Positions 51,901-60,846 are shown, numbered from the stretch's first letter. The stretch is DNA of 64,000 nt from Streptomyces sp. 135 (GCF_020026305.1 NZ_CP075691.1:1178001-1242000); one strand, 5' to 3'. Translations and numbers: made by a program. Notes: generated from the letters alone by a model not told the origin.

Positions 51901-52347
51901 ATGACCGCGAACACCGGCAGCACCATCGACACCGTCGGCACCAACAGCACCGTCGGCACCTTCACCTTCGCCGACTGGGACGAGCGGCCGGTCGCCGGCG
52001 CGGAGGGCGGCGTCCGCACCACCCACGCCGCCGTCGTCAACGACTACTCCGGGGCCATCGAGGCGGCGGGCACCTCCTGCCAGTACACCATCGCGTACAC
52101 GAGCGAGACGACGGGCGCGTACGTCGGCTACGAGTTCATCGACGGCATGCTCGACGGGCGCAAGGGCTCGTTCATCATCGAGCAGCGCGGTTCGTTCCTG
52201 GACGACGCCATCGAGTGCGCCTTCACCGTGCTGCCCGGCTCCGGTACCGGTGAACTGGCCGGGCTCACCGGGACCGGCACGTTCACCGCGCGGTACGGGG
52301 AGAAGTCCACCCCGTACGCGTTCGACTACACGGTCGGCGCGGGCTAG
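51901..52347 (+). CDS. DUF3224 domain protein
   Basis: The 148-residue protein fits the DUF3224 family, a small beta-barrel group, usually annotated as function unknown and often next to WYL-domain regulators. Characteristic segments are DYSGAIEAAGTSCQYTIAYT, FIDGMLDGRKGSFIIEQRG and TGTFTARYGEKS. ATG 51901 follows AGGAGGA. Regulation by the divergent WYL protein is strongly implied by the palindrome. A role in ligand binding or detoxification is only inference. Confidence 0.9.
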   Translation: MTANTGSTIDTVGTNSTVGTFTFADWDERPVAGAEGGVRTTHAAVVNDYSGAIEAAGTSCQYTIAYTSETTGAYVGYEFIDGMLDGRKGSFIIEQRGSFLDDAIECAFTVLPGSGTGELAGLTGTGTFTARYGEKSTPYAFDYTVGAG

Positions 52348-52348
52348 G

Positions 52349-53032
52349 TCAGCCGAGGTCGGGGATCCGCCAGTCGATCGGGTCGTGCCCCTGCGCGGCG
52401 ACCGCTTCGTTGATCTGCGTGAAGGGGCGCGAACCGAAGAACTTCTTCGCGGACAGCGGCGAGGGGTGCGCGCCCTTCACGACGGCGTGGCGCTCCTCGT
52501 CGATGAGCGGGAGCTTCTTCTGGGCGTAGTTCCCCCACAGGACGAAGACGGCGGGGTCGGGGCGCTCGGCCACCGCGCGGATCACGGCGTCGGTGAACTT
52601 CTCCCAGCCCTTGCCCTTGTGGGAGTTGGCCTCACCGGCGCGGACCGTGAGGACCGCGTTCAGGAGCAGGACGCCCTGCTCGGCCCACGGCATCAAGTAG
52701 CCGTTGTCCGGCACGGGGTGGCCGAGCTCCGCCTGCATCTCCTTGTAGATGTTCCTCAGGGAGGGCGGGGTCTTCACGCCGGGGCGCACGGAGAAGCACA
52801 GGCCGTGGCCCTGGCCCGCGCCGTGGTAGGGGTCCTGGCCGAGGACCAGGACCTTCACGCGCTCGTAGGGCGTCGCCTCGAGAGCGGCGAAGACCTCCTC
52901 GCGCGGAGGGTAGACGGGGCCCGTCGCCCGCTCCCGCTCGACGAACTCGGTGAGCTCCTTGAAGTAGGGCTTCTGGAGCTCCTCGCCGAGGACTCCGCGC
53001 CAGGACGCGGGCAGCATGGCGATGTCGGTCAC
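52349..53032 (-). CDS. ung: Uracil-DNA glycosylase
   Basis: The 227-residue protein carries family 1 UDG motifs: the water-activating loop VLGQDPYHGAGQGHGLCFSV (about residues 65-84), LLLNAVLTVRAGEANSH and the leucine loop GAHPSPLSAKKFFG. It removes uracil from DNA to start base excision repair. GTG 53032 was chosen because GGAGG lies 9 nt upstream. The DUF3224 gene ends one base away. Streptomyces genomes often hold two ung genes. Confidence 0.95.
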   Translation of the reverse strand: MTDIAMLPASWRGVLGEELQKPYFKELTEFVERERATGPVYPPREEVFAALEATPYERVKVLVLGQDPYHGAGQGHGLCFSVRPGVKTPPSLRNIYKEMQAELGHPVPDNGYLMPWAEQGVLLLNAVLTVRAGEANSHKGKGWEKFTDAVIRAVAERPDPAVFVLWGNYAQKKLPLIDEERHAVVKGAHPSPLSAKKFFGSRPFTQINEAVAAQGHDPIDWRIPDLG

Positions 53033-53151
53033 GTCAACAACCTCCGGTGTGCGGTCACTTCTCACGGAAGAACCTACCGGCGCCCACTGACAATCGGACC
53101 GGCGCCCTGTTTCCCCTGGTCCGGCCGCCTCTCCCCGACCGGTCGGCCCTG

Positions 53152-54765
53152 CTACCAGCTCGTCTTGCGCTGGAGTTCCCACATCATCATGATCGCCGAG
53201 GGGTCGAGGGCGCGCTCGCCGCCCGCTATCTCCTCGCTGGACATGATGTACTGCTTGCCCTGCCAGAGCGGAAGCAGCCTGACGTCCTCGACGAGGATCT
53301 CCTGGGCCCGCTCGAAGTCGTCGATCACCGCGCCCCGGTCGGTCTCCCTGCGCTCGCGCGGCAGCACCTCGTCGGTGATCTCCTTGGACAGGTACGGCAT
53401 GTTGTGCACGTTCTTCGGGCCGACGAACGGCGCGATGTAGTTGTCCGCGTCGGGGAAGTCCGGGAACCATCCGCGTCCGAAGACCGGGTATTCGCCCTTG
53501 CTGTAGCCGTCCTGGAACTCGGTCCACGGGCGGCTCTTGAGCGTGATCCGGAAGAGCCCGGACGCCTCGAGCTGCCGTTCGATCTCGGCGAACTCCGGCG
53601 CGGTGGCCGATCCGTAGCGGTCGCTGGTGTACCAGAGCGTGAGCGGGACGGGCGCGGTGATCCCGGCGTCGGTGAGGATCTTCCTGGCCTTGGCCGTGCT
53701 GGGGTTGCCGTAGTCGTCGAAGAACCCGGTGGCGTGGCCCGTGAGGCCCCTGGGCACCATCGAGTAGAGCGGCTCGACGGTGTCCTTGTAGATCTTGTGG
53801 GCGATGGCGGCCCGGTCGACGAGCTGTGCGAAGGCCTGCCGGACCGGGAGCTTGCGCGCCCAGGGGTCCTTGGTGTTGAACACCAGGTAGCGGATCTCGG
53901 TGCCCGCGCCCTCGACGAGTTCGATGTCCTGCTCGCGCCGGCCCCTGTTCTGCATGGCGACGATGTCCTCGGCGGCCAGGCCGCGGAAGGTGACGTCGAT
54001 CTGCTTCTTCTTGAGGGCGTCGACCATCGCCGACGACTTCTTGAAGTAGCGGATGGTGACGGCGTCGTTCTTGACGTCGGCCGCGCCCTTGTAGTTGCTG
54101 TTCTTGACCAGCTCGGCCTTCTCGTTGGGGGTGTACGCCTCCAGGGTGTACGGCCCCGAGCCGGTGATCCGGTCGCCCGTGCGGAGCTTGTCCGCCGGGT
54201 AGTCGCCGGGATCGACGATCGACATGGCGGGCGCCGACAGCACGAACGGGAACGTCGCGTCCGCCTTCTTGAGGCGGAAGACGACGGTCCGGTCCCCCTT
54301 GGTGGTGACCGTGTCGAGCGAGCCGAGCAGCCCCATGGGGCCGCCCTTCACCACACCCTTGGCCTCAAGGGTCCGCATCCGGTCGAAGGAGTACTTGACG
54401 GCCGCCGCGTCCAGTGTGTCGCCGTCGGAGAACGTCAGCCCTTCGCGCAGCTCACAGGTGAACACCTTGTTGGAGGCGTCCGAGAACTCGCACGACTCGG
54501 CGGCGTCCGGCTCCGGCTCGGTGGCCCCCGAAGGGAAGCTGAGCAGGGTCTGGAAGACGTTCCGGTAGAGCTCCCACGAGCTGTCCCAGGCCTTGGCCGG
54601 ATCCAGGGTGCTGGGCGCGCTCATCGTGCCGACGGTGATCAGCTCTTCCTCGTCCGGCCCGTCCGAGGGCAGCATCCCGCAGCCGGCCAGCAGGGACATG
54701 GACGCGAGCGCCGACACCGGACGCAGACCCCTCATACGCTTCGCAAGGGGAACTTCACTGAACAC
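53152..54765 (-). CDS. Extracellular solute-binding lipoprotein, family 5 (peptide/opine ABC transporter)
   Basis: The 537-residue protein has a lipoprotein signal (lipobox LLAGC, about residue 30 from the chosen start) and the SBP_bac_5 fold: LREGLTFSDGDTLDAAAVKY, GSGPYTLEAYTPNEKAELVK, FNTKDPWARKLPVRQAFAQL and GWFPDFPDADNYIAPFVGP. It should capture oligopeptides or similar ligands for an ABC importer. No permease or ATPase gene is adjacent, so it is an orphan subunit here. GTG 54765 follows GAGGAG; ATG 54735 is possible. Confidence 0.9.
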   Translation of the reverse strand: MFSEVPLAKRMRGLRPVSALASMSLLAGCGMLPSDGPDEEELITVGTMSAPSTLDPAKAWDSSWELYRNVFQTLLSFPSGATEPEPDAAESCEFSDASNKVFTCELREGLTFSDGDTLDAAAVKYSFDRMRTLEAKGVVKGGPMGLLGSLDTVTTKGDRTVVFRLKKADATFPFVLSAPAMSIVDPGDYPADKLRTGDRITGSGPYTLEAYTPNEKAELVKNSNYKGAADVKNDAVTIRYFKKSSAMVDALKKKQIDVTFRGLAAEDIVAMQNRGRREQDIELVEGAGTEIRYLVFNTKDPWARKLPVRQAFAQLVDRAAIAHKIYKDTVEPLYSMVPRGLTGHATGFFDDYGNPSTAKARKILTDAGITAPVPLTLWYTSDRYGSATAPEFAEIERQLEASGLFRITLKSRPWTEFQDGYSKGEYPVFGRGWFPDFPDADNYIAPFVGPKNVHNMPYLSKEITDEVLPRERRETDRGAVIDDFERAQEILVEDVRLLPLWQGKQYIMSSEEIAGGERALDPSAIMMMWELQRKTSW

Positions 54766-54908
54766 GCGCACGCTCCTCGATCGGCCATGCCATGGGGTCG
54801 GGAGACAATATCGCAGTGCCCCGCCGGGCCAACCCATGGCGCCGACAGGGCACTTGATGCGCGTGTACGTCGCTTTTGGCGGCGTACCCGGTGGTTGTGC
54901 GGGCTTCG

Positions 54909-55694
54909 TCAGCCGACGCCCGCATTGAGGAAGATGCCGCCATCGACCACGAGTGTCTGGCCGGTGATCCAGTCGGACTGGGCGGAGGTGAGGAAGGCGG
55001 CCGCACCGCCGATGTCCTCGGGCACGCCGAGCCTGCCGAGCGGGTAGGAGGCGGCGGCCTCCGCCTCACGGCCCTCGTACAGCGCCTGGGCGAACTTGGT
55101 CTTGACGACCGCGGGGGCGATGGAGTTCACGCGCACCTTCGGCGCGAACTCGTGCGCCAGCTGGAGGCTGAGGTTGACCATGGCGGCCTTGCTCATTCCG
55201 TACGCCCCGATGAAGGGCGAGGCGGAGACGCCGGCGACGGAGGCGATGTTGACGATCGCGCCGCCGTTCTCGCTCTGCCAGGCCCTCCAGGTCTGCTGCG
55301 CGAAGCCGAGCGCCGAGATGACGTTGGTCTCGTACACCTTGCGCGCCACGCTGAGGTCGAGTTCGGCGATCGGGCCGAACACCGGGTTCGTACCGGCGTT
55401 GTTGATCAGGAAGTCGACCCGGCCGAACGCCTCCATCATGCGCTCGACGGCGACGGCCTGGTGCGCCTCGTCGTGGGCCTTTCCCGCGACGCCGATGACC
55501 CGGTCGGAGCCGAGCTTCTCGACGGCTTCCTTGAGGGCGTCCTCGTTGCGTCCGGTGATGCAGACGCGGTCGCCACGGGCGACCAGTGCCTCGGCGATGC
55601 CGTAGCCGATGCCGCGGCTCGCGCCGGTGACGAGCGCGGCCTTCCCGCTGTCCCGTACCGCGCCGTCCTGTGCCGCGCTGTCCTGTGCTGCCAT
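54909..55694 (-). CDS. Short-chain dehydrogenase/reductase (FabG-like)
   Basis: The 261-residue protein has TGASRGIG (residues 24-31), NNAG, the active-site Ser in NIASVAG and the Tyr-Lys pair of YGMSK. Its C-terminus closes with the typical GQTLVVDGG. It probably reduces a 3-oxoacyl or related substrate with NADPH. The first 18 residues are an unusual Ala/Asp/Ser-rich extension. It lies 17 bp after another SDR gene on the same strand, so the two are co-transcribed. Confidence 0.92.
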   Translation of the reverse strand: MAAQDSAAQDGAVRDSGKAALVTGASRGIGYGIAEALVARGDRVCITGRNEDALKEAVEKLGSDRVIGVAGKAHDEAHQAVAVERMMEAFGRVDFLINNAGTNPVFGPIAELDLSVARKVYETNVISALGFAQQTWRAWQSENGGAIVNIASVAGVSASPFIGAYGMSKAAMVNLSLQLAHEFAPKVRVNSIAPAVVKTKFAQALYEGREAEAAASYPLGRLGVPEDIGGAAAFLTSAQSDWITGQTLVVDGGIFLNAGVG

Positions 55695-55711
55695 GATCTT
55701 CGCCTTCCGGG

Positions 55712-56473
55712 TCAGTTGAGCGGGCCGCCGGCGACGTACATGACCTGCCCGGAGACGAAGCCCGCGTCGTCGCCCGTGAAGAAGGCGATGGCGTTGGCGA
55801 TGTCCTCGGGGCGGCCGACGCGCTGCACCGGGATCTGCGTGGCGGCGGCGGCCTGGAACTCCTCGAAGTCCATGCCGACGCGGTCGGCCGTGGCCTTGGT
55901 CATCTCGGTGACGATGAACCCGGGGGCGACGGAGTTGGCGGTGACGCCGAACTTGCCGAGCTCCTTGGCCAGGGTCTTGGTGAAGCCCTGGAGTCCGGCC
56001 TTGGCGGCGGCGTAGTTGACCTGGCCGCGGTTGCCGAGCGCGGAGGACGAGGAGAGGTTCACGATCCGGCCGAAATTCGCGTCCACCATGTGCTTCTGGC
56101 AGGCCTTCGACATCAGGAAGGCGCCGCGCAGGTGCACGTTCATGACCGTGTCCCAGTCGCTCGCGCTCATCTTGAAGAGGAGGTTGTCGCGCAGCACACC
56201 GGCGTTGTTGACGAGGATCGTCGGCGCGCCGAGCTCCTGGGCGATACGGGCGACCGCGGCCTCGACCTGGGCCTCGTCGGAGACGTCGCAGCCGACCGCG
56301 AGCGCCTTGCCGCCGGCCGCGGTGATCCGCTCGACGGTGTCCTTGCAGGCGGCCTCGTCGAGGTCGATGACGGCCACGGCGCGACCCTCGGCGGCGAGCC
56401 GTACGGCGGTGGCCGCACCGATGCCTCGCGCTCCTCCGGTCACGACCGCGACACGCTGCTCAGTGGTGGACAT
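55712..56473 (-). CDS. 3-oxoacyl-ACP reductase-type SDR
   Basis: The 253-residue protein has TGGARGIG (residues 12-19), NNAGVLRDNLLFKM, NLSSSSALGNRGQVNYAAAK (catalytic Ser, Tyr and Lys) and APGFIVTEM. NNAGVLRDNLLFKM is characteristic of FabG-type acyl reductases. Together with the second SDR it suggests modification of acyl-CoA chains in a short pathway, but neither substrate nor partner is evident. ATG 56473. Confidence 0.92.
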   Translation of the reverse strand: MSTTEQRVAVVTGGARGIGAATAVRLAAEGRAVAVIDLDEAACKDTVERITAAGGKALAVGCDVSDEAQVEAAVARIAQELGAPTILVNNAGVLRDNLLFKMSASDWDTVMNVHLRGAFLMSKACQKHMVDANFGRIVNLSSSSALGNRGQVNYAAAKAGLQGFTKTLAKELGKFGVTANSVAPGFIVTEMTKATADRVGMDFEEFQAAAATQIPVQRVGRPEDIANAIAFFTGDDAGFVSGQVMYVAGGPLN

Positions 56474-56650
56474 GCTGGTTCTCCTCGCCCTTGGGATGCG
56501 GCTCTACGGAATGCGGCTCTGATGCTGCTCCACGGTACGCCCCCGGGATGAGCGACCGCTTAGTACCTTCAGCTGGACGAGACGCTAGAAGCCCTGGCAC
56601 CGGGTGTCAACGGCAGACATGCGAGCTGTGACGCGATACCTCACCAAGCG

Positions 56651-57034
56651 CTACCTGACCAACAGGTCGAGCAGGCGGTCCACCTCGGCCACGGGATCCG
56701 CCGTCAGACCGGTGTGCACGGGGCCCGGCTGCACCACCGTGGAGCGCGGCGCGATGAGCCAGCGGAAGCGGCGCCCCGCGTCGTCGCGCTCCGCCTGGCC
56801 CGCGGCCTCGCCGCCCTCGCAGATCCGTTCGACGGCGCGGAGCGCGGCCCGGATGCCCTCGACATCGGCGGCGGGGTCGAGCGCCCGCAGCTTGCCTTCG
56901 TCGAGATGGGTGCGGGCGGCCACGTACGCCTTGGCGCGGCAGTAGACCACCACGCCCGCGTTGAACTGCTCGCCGCGCTCCACGCGCGGCACCACGCGCA
57001 CCAGCGCGTACTCGAAGACGTCCCGCTGCGTCAC
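56651..57034 (-). CDS. DUF3037 domain protein
   Basis: The 127-residue protein fits DUF3037: DVFEYALVRVVPRVERGEQF, NAGVVVYCRAKAYVAAR and RFRWLIAPRSTVVQPGPVHT. The family is found almost only beside HipA-like genes. Its GTG start overlaps the stop of the upstream HipA-like gene by 4 bp (GTGA), so the two are translated together. No catalytic residue is recognised; a regulatory or partner role is inferred. Confidence 0.88.
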   Translation of the reverse strand: MTQRDVFEYALVRVVPRVERGEQFNAGVVVYCRAKAYVAARTHLDEGKLRALDPAADVEGIRAALRAVERICEGGEAAGQAERDDAGRRFRWLIAPRSTVVQPGPVHTGLTADPVAEVDRLLDLLVR

Positions 57035-57825
57035 TTGGTGGCACCCTTCTTCGGCCGCGGCTCGCCGAGGGCGATCCGTTCGTGGATGGTCCCGGCGCGC
57101 GGCAGCAGCGCCGACACGTAGGCGCGGCGTACGTCGTCCGGGTTCTCGAAGCCGGGCTCGTCGAGCAGCCACGCGTCGGGCACCTCGGCGGTGACCTCGG
57201 TGAGCAGGTCCTCGGTGACGAGCGGGGCGAGTTCGGCGGCGGCCGACGCGATGTCGGGTCCGTAGGGGGCGAGGACGTGGTCGGAGGCGTCGTACGGCTT
57301 GGCGGCCGCGGTCTGGGCGGTGCGCCAGTTGTGGTGCCAGATCATGCTGGCGCCGTGGTCGATCAGCCACAGGTCGCCGTGCCACAGGAGGAGGTTGGGA
57401 TTGCGCCAGGACCGGTCCACGTTGTTGATCAGGGCGTCGAACCAGACGACGCGGCCCGCCTCTGCCGGGGCCACGTCGTGGGCGAGGGGGTCGAAGCCGA
57501 GCGCGCCCGAGAGGAAGTCCATGCCGAGGTTGGCACCGCCGCTCGACTTCAGGAGTTCCTGCACCTCCTGGTCGGGTTCGCCGAGGCCGATGACGGGATC
57601 GAGCATGATCTGGACGAGCCGCGGCACGCGCAGCCCCAGGCGGCGCGCCAGCTCCCCGCAGATCACCTCGGCGACGAGCGTCTTGCGGCCCTGGCCCGCG
57701 CCGGTGAACTTCATGACGTACGTCGCGTACGCGCCGTGGGTGTCGGCGGCCTCTACGACGCCGGGCAGCGATCCGCCCTCCCGCAGGGGCGTGACGTAGC
57801 GGACCGCGGTGACTTCGGTGAGCAT
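57031..57825 (-). CDS. HipA-like kinase domain protein
   Basis: The 264-residue protein matches the HipA kinase C-terminal fold in its stand-alone actinomycete form. Diagnostic parts are YVMKFTGAGQGRKTLVAEVI (ATP-binding Lys region), VVWFDALINNVDRSWRNPNL (catalytic Asp and Asn) and LWLIDHGASMIWH (metal-binding DHG in place of DFG). HipA toxins phosphorylate glutamyl-tRNA synthetase or related targets. The usual HipB antitoxin is absent; instead a DUF3037 gene follows, coupled by GTGA. The target is unknown. Confidence 0.9.
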   Translation of the reverse strand: MLTEVTAVRYVTPLREGGSLPGVVEAADTHGAYATYVMKFTGAGQGRKTLVAEVICGELARRLGLRVPRLVQIMLDPVIGLGEPDQEVQELLKSSGGANLGMDFLSGALGFDPLAHDVAPAEAGRVVWFDALINNVDRSWRNPNLLLWHGDLWLIDHGASMIWHHNWRTAQTAAAKPYDASDHVLAPYGPDIASAAAELAPLVTEDLLTEVTAEVPDAWLLDEPGFENPDDVRRAYVSALLPRAGTIHERIALGEPRPKKGATK

Positions 57826-57949
57826 CGCCCCAGGTTACTTGCGGGGTGGAGCTGTTCGATCACCTTCCCCGGGTGCGCTCTCGGACCGGGCTTCCGTGGA
57901 AGTCCTCGGGCGTTTGAACGCGGCGGCGCGCGGGGCCGTACCACCGGGC

Positions 57950-58411
57950 ATGACGACTTCCGATGAACCCTTCTCCCGGCCCCGCCGCCGCACCGTCGTG
58001 GCCACGATCGGCGGCGCGGGGCTCGCCGCCGCCCTGACCGCGTGCGGCGCCGACGGTGACAGCGGCGGCGACGACTCCACCGCACCGGCGGGCGCGGAGT
58101 CCTCCGGCGGCGACGGGGCCACCGGGACCGTGCTCGCCAGGACGGGGGACATCCCCGTAGGCGGCGGCAAGATCTTCAAGGAGGAAGGAGTGGTGGTCAC
58201 CCAGCCCACCAAGGGCGAGTTCAAGGCCTTCTCGAACCTCTGCACCCACAAGCGGTGCCCGGTGACGAGCGTCGAAGGGGGCACCATCAACTGCCCTTGT
58301 CACGGCAGCAAGTTCTCCATCGCCGACGGCGGCGTCGAGCAGAAGCCGGCGACCCGTCCGCTGCCGGCGGCCGAGATCTCCGTGGACGGTGACTCGATCC
58401 GGCTCGCCTAG
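57950..58411 (+). CDS. Tat-type Rieske [2Fe-2S] lipoprotein
   Basis: The 153-residue protein has a twin-arginine-like signal (RPRRRTVVATIGGAG, residues 10-24), a cysteine lipobox-like site (LTACG) and a small Rieske domain. The cluster ligands are visible: Cys and His in CTHKRCPV and Cys and His in CPCHGSKF. Such secreted Rieske proteins are frequent in Streptomyces and probably pass electrons to a partner enzyme. The stop overlaps that of the convergent TetR gene in a shared CTAG. Confidence 0.92.
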   Translation: MTTSDEPFSRPRRRTVVATIGGAGLAAALTACGADGDSGGDDSTAPAGAESSGGDGATGTVLARTGDIPVGGGKIFKEEGVVVTQPTKGEFKAFSNLCTHKRCPVTSVEGGTINCPCHGSKFSIADGGVEQKPATRPLPAAEISVDGDSIRLA

Positions 58412-59028
58412 ACCGTCGGGCCCGCGCCGCACTCCCCTGCCGGAGCGGGCCCGACGAGCAGCGCCACCAGCCGCTCCACCCGCTCCCGGGGACCGGAGGC
58501 CCCTCCCCGGCCGGTCATGAGGAGATGGTGGACGGTGCCGACGAGCGCGAGCGCGGCGGCCGCAGTGTCCGTGGCCGCCGCGAGCCGTCCGCGCCGCACC
58601 TCGGCGTCCAGGTAGGCGGTGACCGACTCCTCGATGGCCGCGAAGCCGGGCGCGCCCTCGGCCAGGGCCGTGCGGATCCGCAGAGCCGCGTCCGCGCGCG
58701 TCATGGCCAGGCCCACGACGGCGGGGTCCAAGGAGCCCAGCAGGGCCAGCGCGACCGAGGTGAGGTTCTCCGCCACGGTCGACCGGCCCGCCAGGGCCGG
58801 GAGTTCGGCGGCCCGGCGCGCGGTGCGGGCGAAGCGGTCGAGGACCAGCTCCGCGACGAACGCGTCAAGGCCTTCGAAGTGCGTGTGCAGCACCCCCTTG
58901 GCGCACCCCGCCTCACCTGTGACGGCCCTGCTCGTCAGGGCCGCCGGGCCCTCGCGGGCCAGTACGCGCTCGGCGGCGTCGAACAGCCGCTCGCGCAGGC
59001 CGGGGATCGCGACTCCACGCGGTGACAT
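58408..59028 (-). CDS. TetR family transcriptional regulator
   Basis: The 206-residue protein has a TetR helix-turn-helix (LFDAAERVLAREGPAALTSR, then GCAKGVLHTHFEGLDAFVAE). The C-terminal ligand domain is helical. ATG 59028 was chosen because AGGAGAAG lies 5 nt upstream. It diverges from a methyltransferase gene across an exceptional 35-bp palindrome, so it likely represses itself and that gene. The effector is unknown. Confidence 0.92.
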   Translation of the reverse strand: MSPRGVAIPGLRERLFDAAERVLAREGPAALTSRAVTGEAGCAKGVLHTHFEGLDAFVAELVLDRFARTARRAAELPALAGRSTVAENLTSVALALLGSLDPAVVGLAMTRADAALRIRTALAEGAPGFAAIEESVTAYLDAEVRRGRLAAATDTAAAALALVGTVHHLLMTGRGGASGPRERVERLVALLVGPAPAGECGAGPTV

Positions 59029-59058
59029 GCACTTCTCCTGCATAAGGGATTGCCGGTT

Positions 59059-59093
59059 TGGGCGCTCGCCCATACTGTTTGGGCGAGCGCCCA
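59059..59093. promoter_or_regulatory. TetR operator with perfect 14-bp arms
   Basis: TGGGCGCTCGCCCA (59059-59072) and TGGGCGAGCGCCCA (59080-59093) are exact inverted copies 7 bp apart. Each arm is itself nearly palindromic, so two TetR dimers could bind side by side. Confidence 0.85.
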
Positions 59094-59146
59094 TACTAGC
59101 CCGGCGCCCCACCGTGGCCAAGGCCACGTCTCCCAGGAGGCAGTCC

Positions 59147-60001
59147 ATGGAGCAGATGGAGCAGACCGCCAACCCCGAGCAGGCGCAGGCATGGAACGGC
59201 TACGAAGGCCACCACTGGGCCCGCAACCAAGACCGCTGGGACGCCGTGAACGCGGGCTTCACGGAGCCCCTCCTCACGGCCGCGGTGCTGGTCGGCGGCG
59301 ACCGCGTCCTGGACGTCGGCTGCGGCGCCGGGGCCACGACCCGGCAGGCCGCGCGGCGGGTGGGCGCAGGCCACGCCCTGGGGCTCGACCTGTCGGGGCC
59401 GATGCTGGAGCGCGCCCGGGCCCTCGCCCGTCGAGAAGGGCTCGGCAATGTGGCGTTCGCGCAGGGCGACGCCCAGGTCCACCGCTTCGAGCCGGGCACG
59501 TACGACGTCGCGATCAGCCGCTTCGGCGTGATGTTCTTCGGTGACCCGGTCGCCGCGTTCACCAACATCGCGGGAGCCCTGCGCCCCGGCGGCCGCGCCG
59601 CCTTCGTCTGCGCCGCCGAGGCCGAGGGCAGCGAGTGGCTCCAGGCCGTGGCGGACCTGCGCGACATCCTGCCGATCGGCGGCTTCGGCGAGCCGGGTGG
59701 CCCCGGCATGTTCTCGCTGGCCGACCCGGAGCGCACGCGCGGCATCCTGGCCGCCGCGGGGTTCGTCCGGCTCGGCGTCAGGCACGTGGAGGCGTACGGC
59801 GTCTGGGGCCGGGACGCCGACGAGGCGGCCGCCTTCCTGCTGGGCTCCGGCCCCGGCCACCACCTGCTCGCCCAGGTCGGTCCAGCGGAGCAGGAGCGCG
59901 CCCGCCGCACCCTGACGGACCTGCTGCGCCCGTACGAGCGTGACGGCGCGCTGCGGCTGCGGAGCACCGCCTGGCTGGTGACGGCCGAACGCCCGCGGTA
60001 G
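59147..60001 (+). CDS. Class I SAM-dependent methyltransferase
   Basis: The 284-residue protein has motif I VLDVGCGAGATTRQAARRVG (about residues 51-70), motif II LGLDLSGPMLERARALA and RFGVMFFGDPVAAFTNIAGA, followed by LRPGGRAAFV. It is a small-molecule methyltransferase of the UbiE/Methyltransf_25 type. ATG 59147 follows CAGGAGG. Control by the divergent TetR protein is likely, which suggests a role in detoxification or secondary metabolism. The acceptor is not evident. Confidence 0.92.
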   Translation: MEQMEQTANPEQAQAWNGYEGHHWARNQDRWDAVNAGFTEPLLTAAVLVGGDRVLDVGCGAGATTRQAARRVGAGHALGLDLSGPMLERARALARREGLGNVAFAQGDAQVHRFEPGTYDVAISRFGVMFFGDPVAAFTNIAGALRPGGRAAFVCAAEAEGSEWLQAVADLRDILPIGGFGEPGGPGMFSLADPERTRGILAAAGFVRLGVRHVEAYGVWGRDADEAAAFLLGSGPGHHLLAQVGPAEQERARRTLTDLLRPYERDGALRLRSTAWLVTAERPR

Positions 60002-60031
60002 CAGGGAGGCCGTGGACCGGCCGACCGGCGC

Positions 60032-60673
60032 CTACGCCCTGCGCGGCCGCTTCCACACGCCCAGTACGTCCTGTGTGCTCGTGACGGTGGCGACCAGCGT
60101 GAGGGTGTTGCGGACCATCGCGGGCGTGTAGTCGGCGGGGACCCCCGCGATGGCGTCGGCGGGCACGACTGCGGTGTAGCCGAGGTTCACCGCGTCGAAC
60201 ACGGCGTTGGGGATCGCGACGTTGGCGGAGACGCCGGTGACGAGGAGGGTGCGGCAGCCGAGGTTGCGCAGCAGCGGGTCGACGCCGGTTCCCGCGAGCG
60301 GCGAGAGGCCGTGCAGACGGCGTACGACGAGGTCCTCGTCGGCCACCTCGACGGGCGGCGCGATCCGCACGGCCCTCGTCCCGGAGAGCTGCTGCACGGG
60401 CAGCCGCTCGGCGGCGCGGAAGAGCCGTGCGTTGCGGCTGGCGCCGCGCCCGTCGGGACGCCGCTCGGCGACCGCGTGCACGACCTGGACGCCGCTGTGG
60501 TGGGCCGCGATCACCAGCCGCGCGACATTGGCGAGGGCGCCGGACGACCGTGCCTCCTCGGCGAGTTCGGGCAGCGCGCTCTCGGTGCCCACGACGCCCT
60601 GCTGGCACTCGACGGTCAGCAGGACGGTGGTGGCCGGGTGGAGGATCTCCCTGAGCTGTTCGTACGACGGCAT
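60032..60673 (-). CDS. Isochorismatase-fold protein lacking the catalytic cysteine
   Basis: The 213-residue protein has the isochorismatase-like hydrolase fold: TTVLLTVECQQGVVG at the N-terminus, QVVHAVAERRPDG in the middle and TLLVTGVSANVAIPNAVFDA at the nucleophile turn. In active cysteine hydrolases that turn reads GVxTxxCV; here the Cys position is Ala, and the usual Asp of LxVIDxQ is Glu. It may use other chemistry or bind without hydrolysis. ATG 60673 follows AGGGGGA. Confidence 0.85.
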   Translation of the reverse strand: MPSYEQLREILHPATTVLLTVECQQGVVGTESALPELAEEARSSGALANVARLVIAAHHSGVQVVHAVAERRPDGRGASRNARLFRAAERLPVQQLSGTRAVRIAPPVEVADEDLVVRRLHGLSPLAGTGVDPLLRNLGCRTLLVTGVSANVAIPNAVFDAVNLGYTAVVPADAIAGVPADYTPAMVRNTLTLVATVTSTQDVLGVWKRPRRA

Positions 60674-60846
60674 GGCTCCCCCTGTCGCGGACGTCCGGAG
60701 CGGTCGGCCCCCGGCGGCGGCCGGTGCCGGAATCCGCGCGAGGCTAACGGCCATTGCGTCACGAAGGAAGAGCCCGCATGCTCTCCTGACGCACAGTCAG
60801 ATACGGATTATGGGTACGCGCCACGCCACATCACTCGGGAGGACAC

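Noticed and set aside
53152-54765. Complete peptide ABC importer operon
   Set aside because: Only the binding lipoprotein is present; the neighbours are ung and SDR genes.
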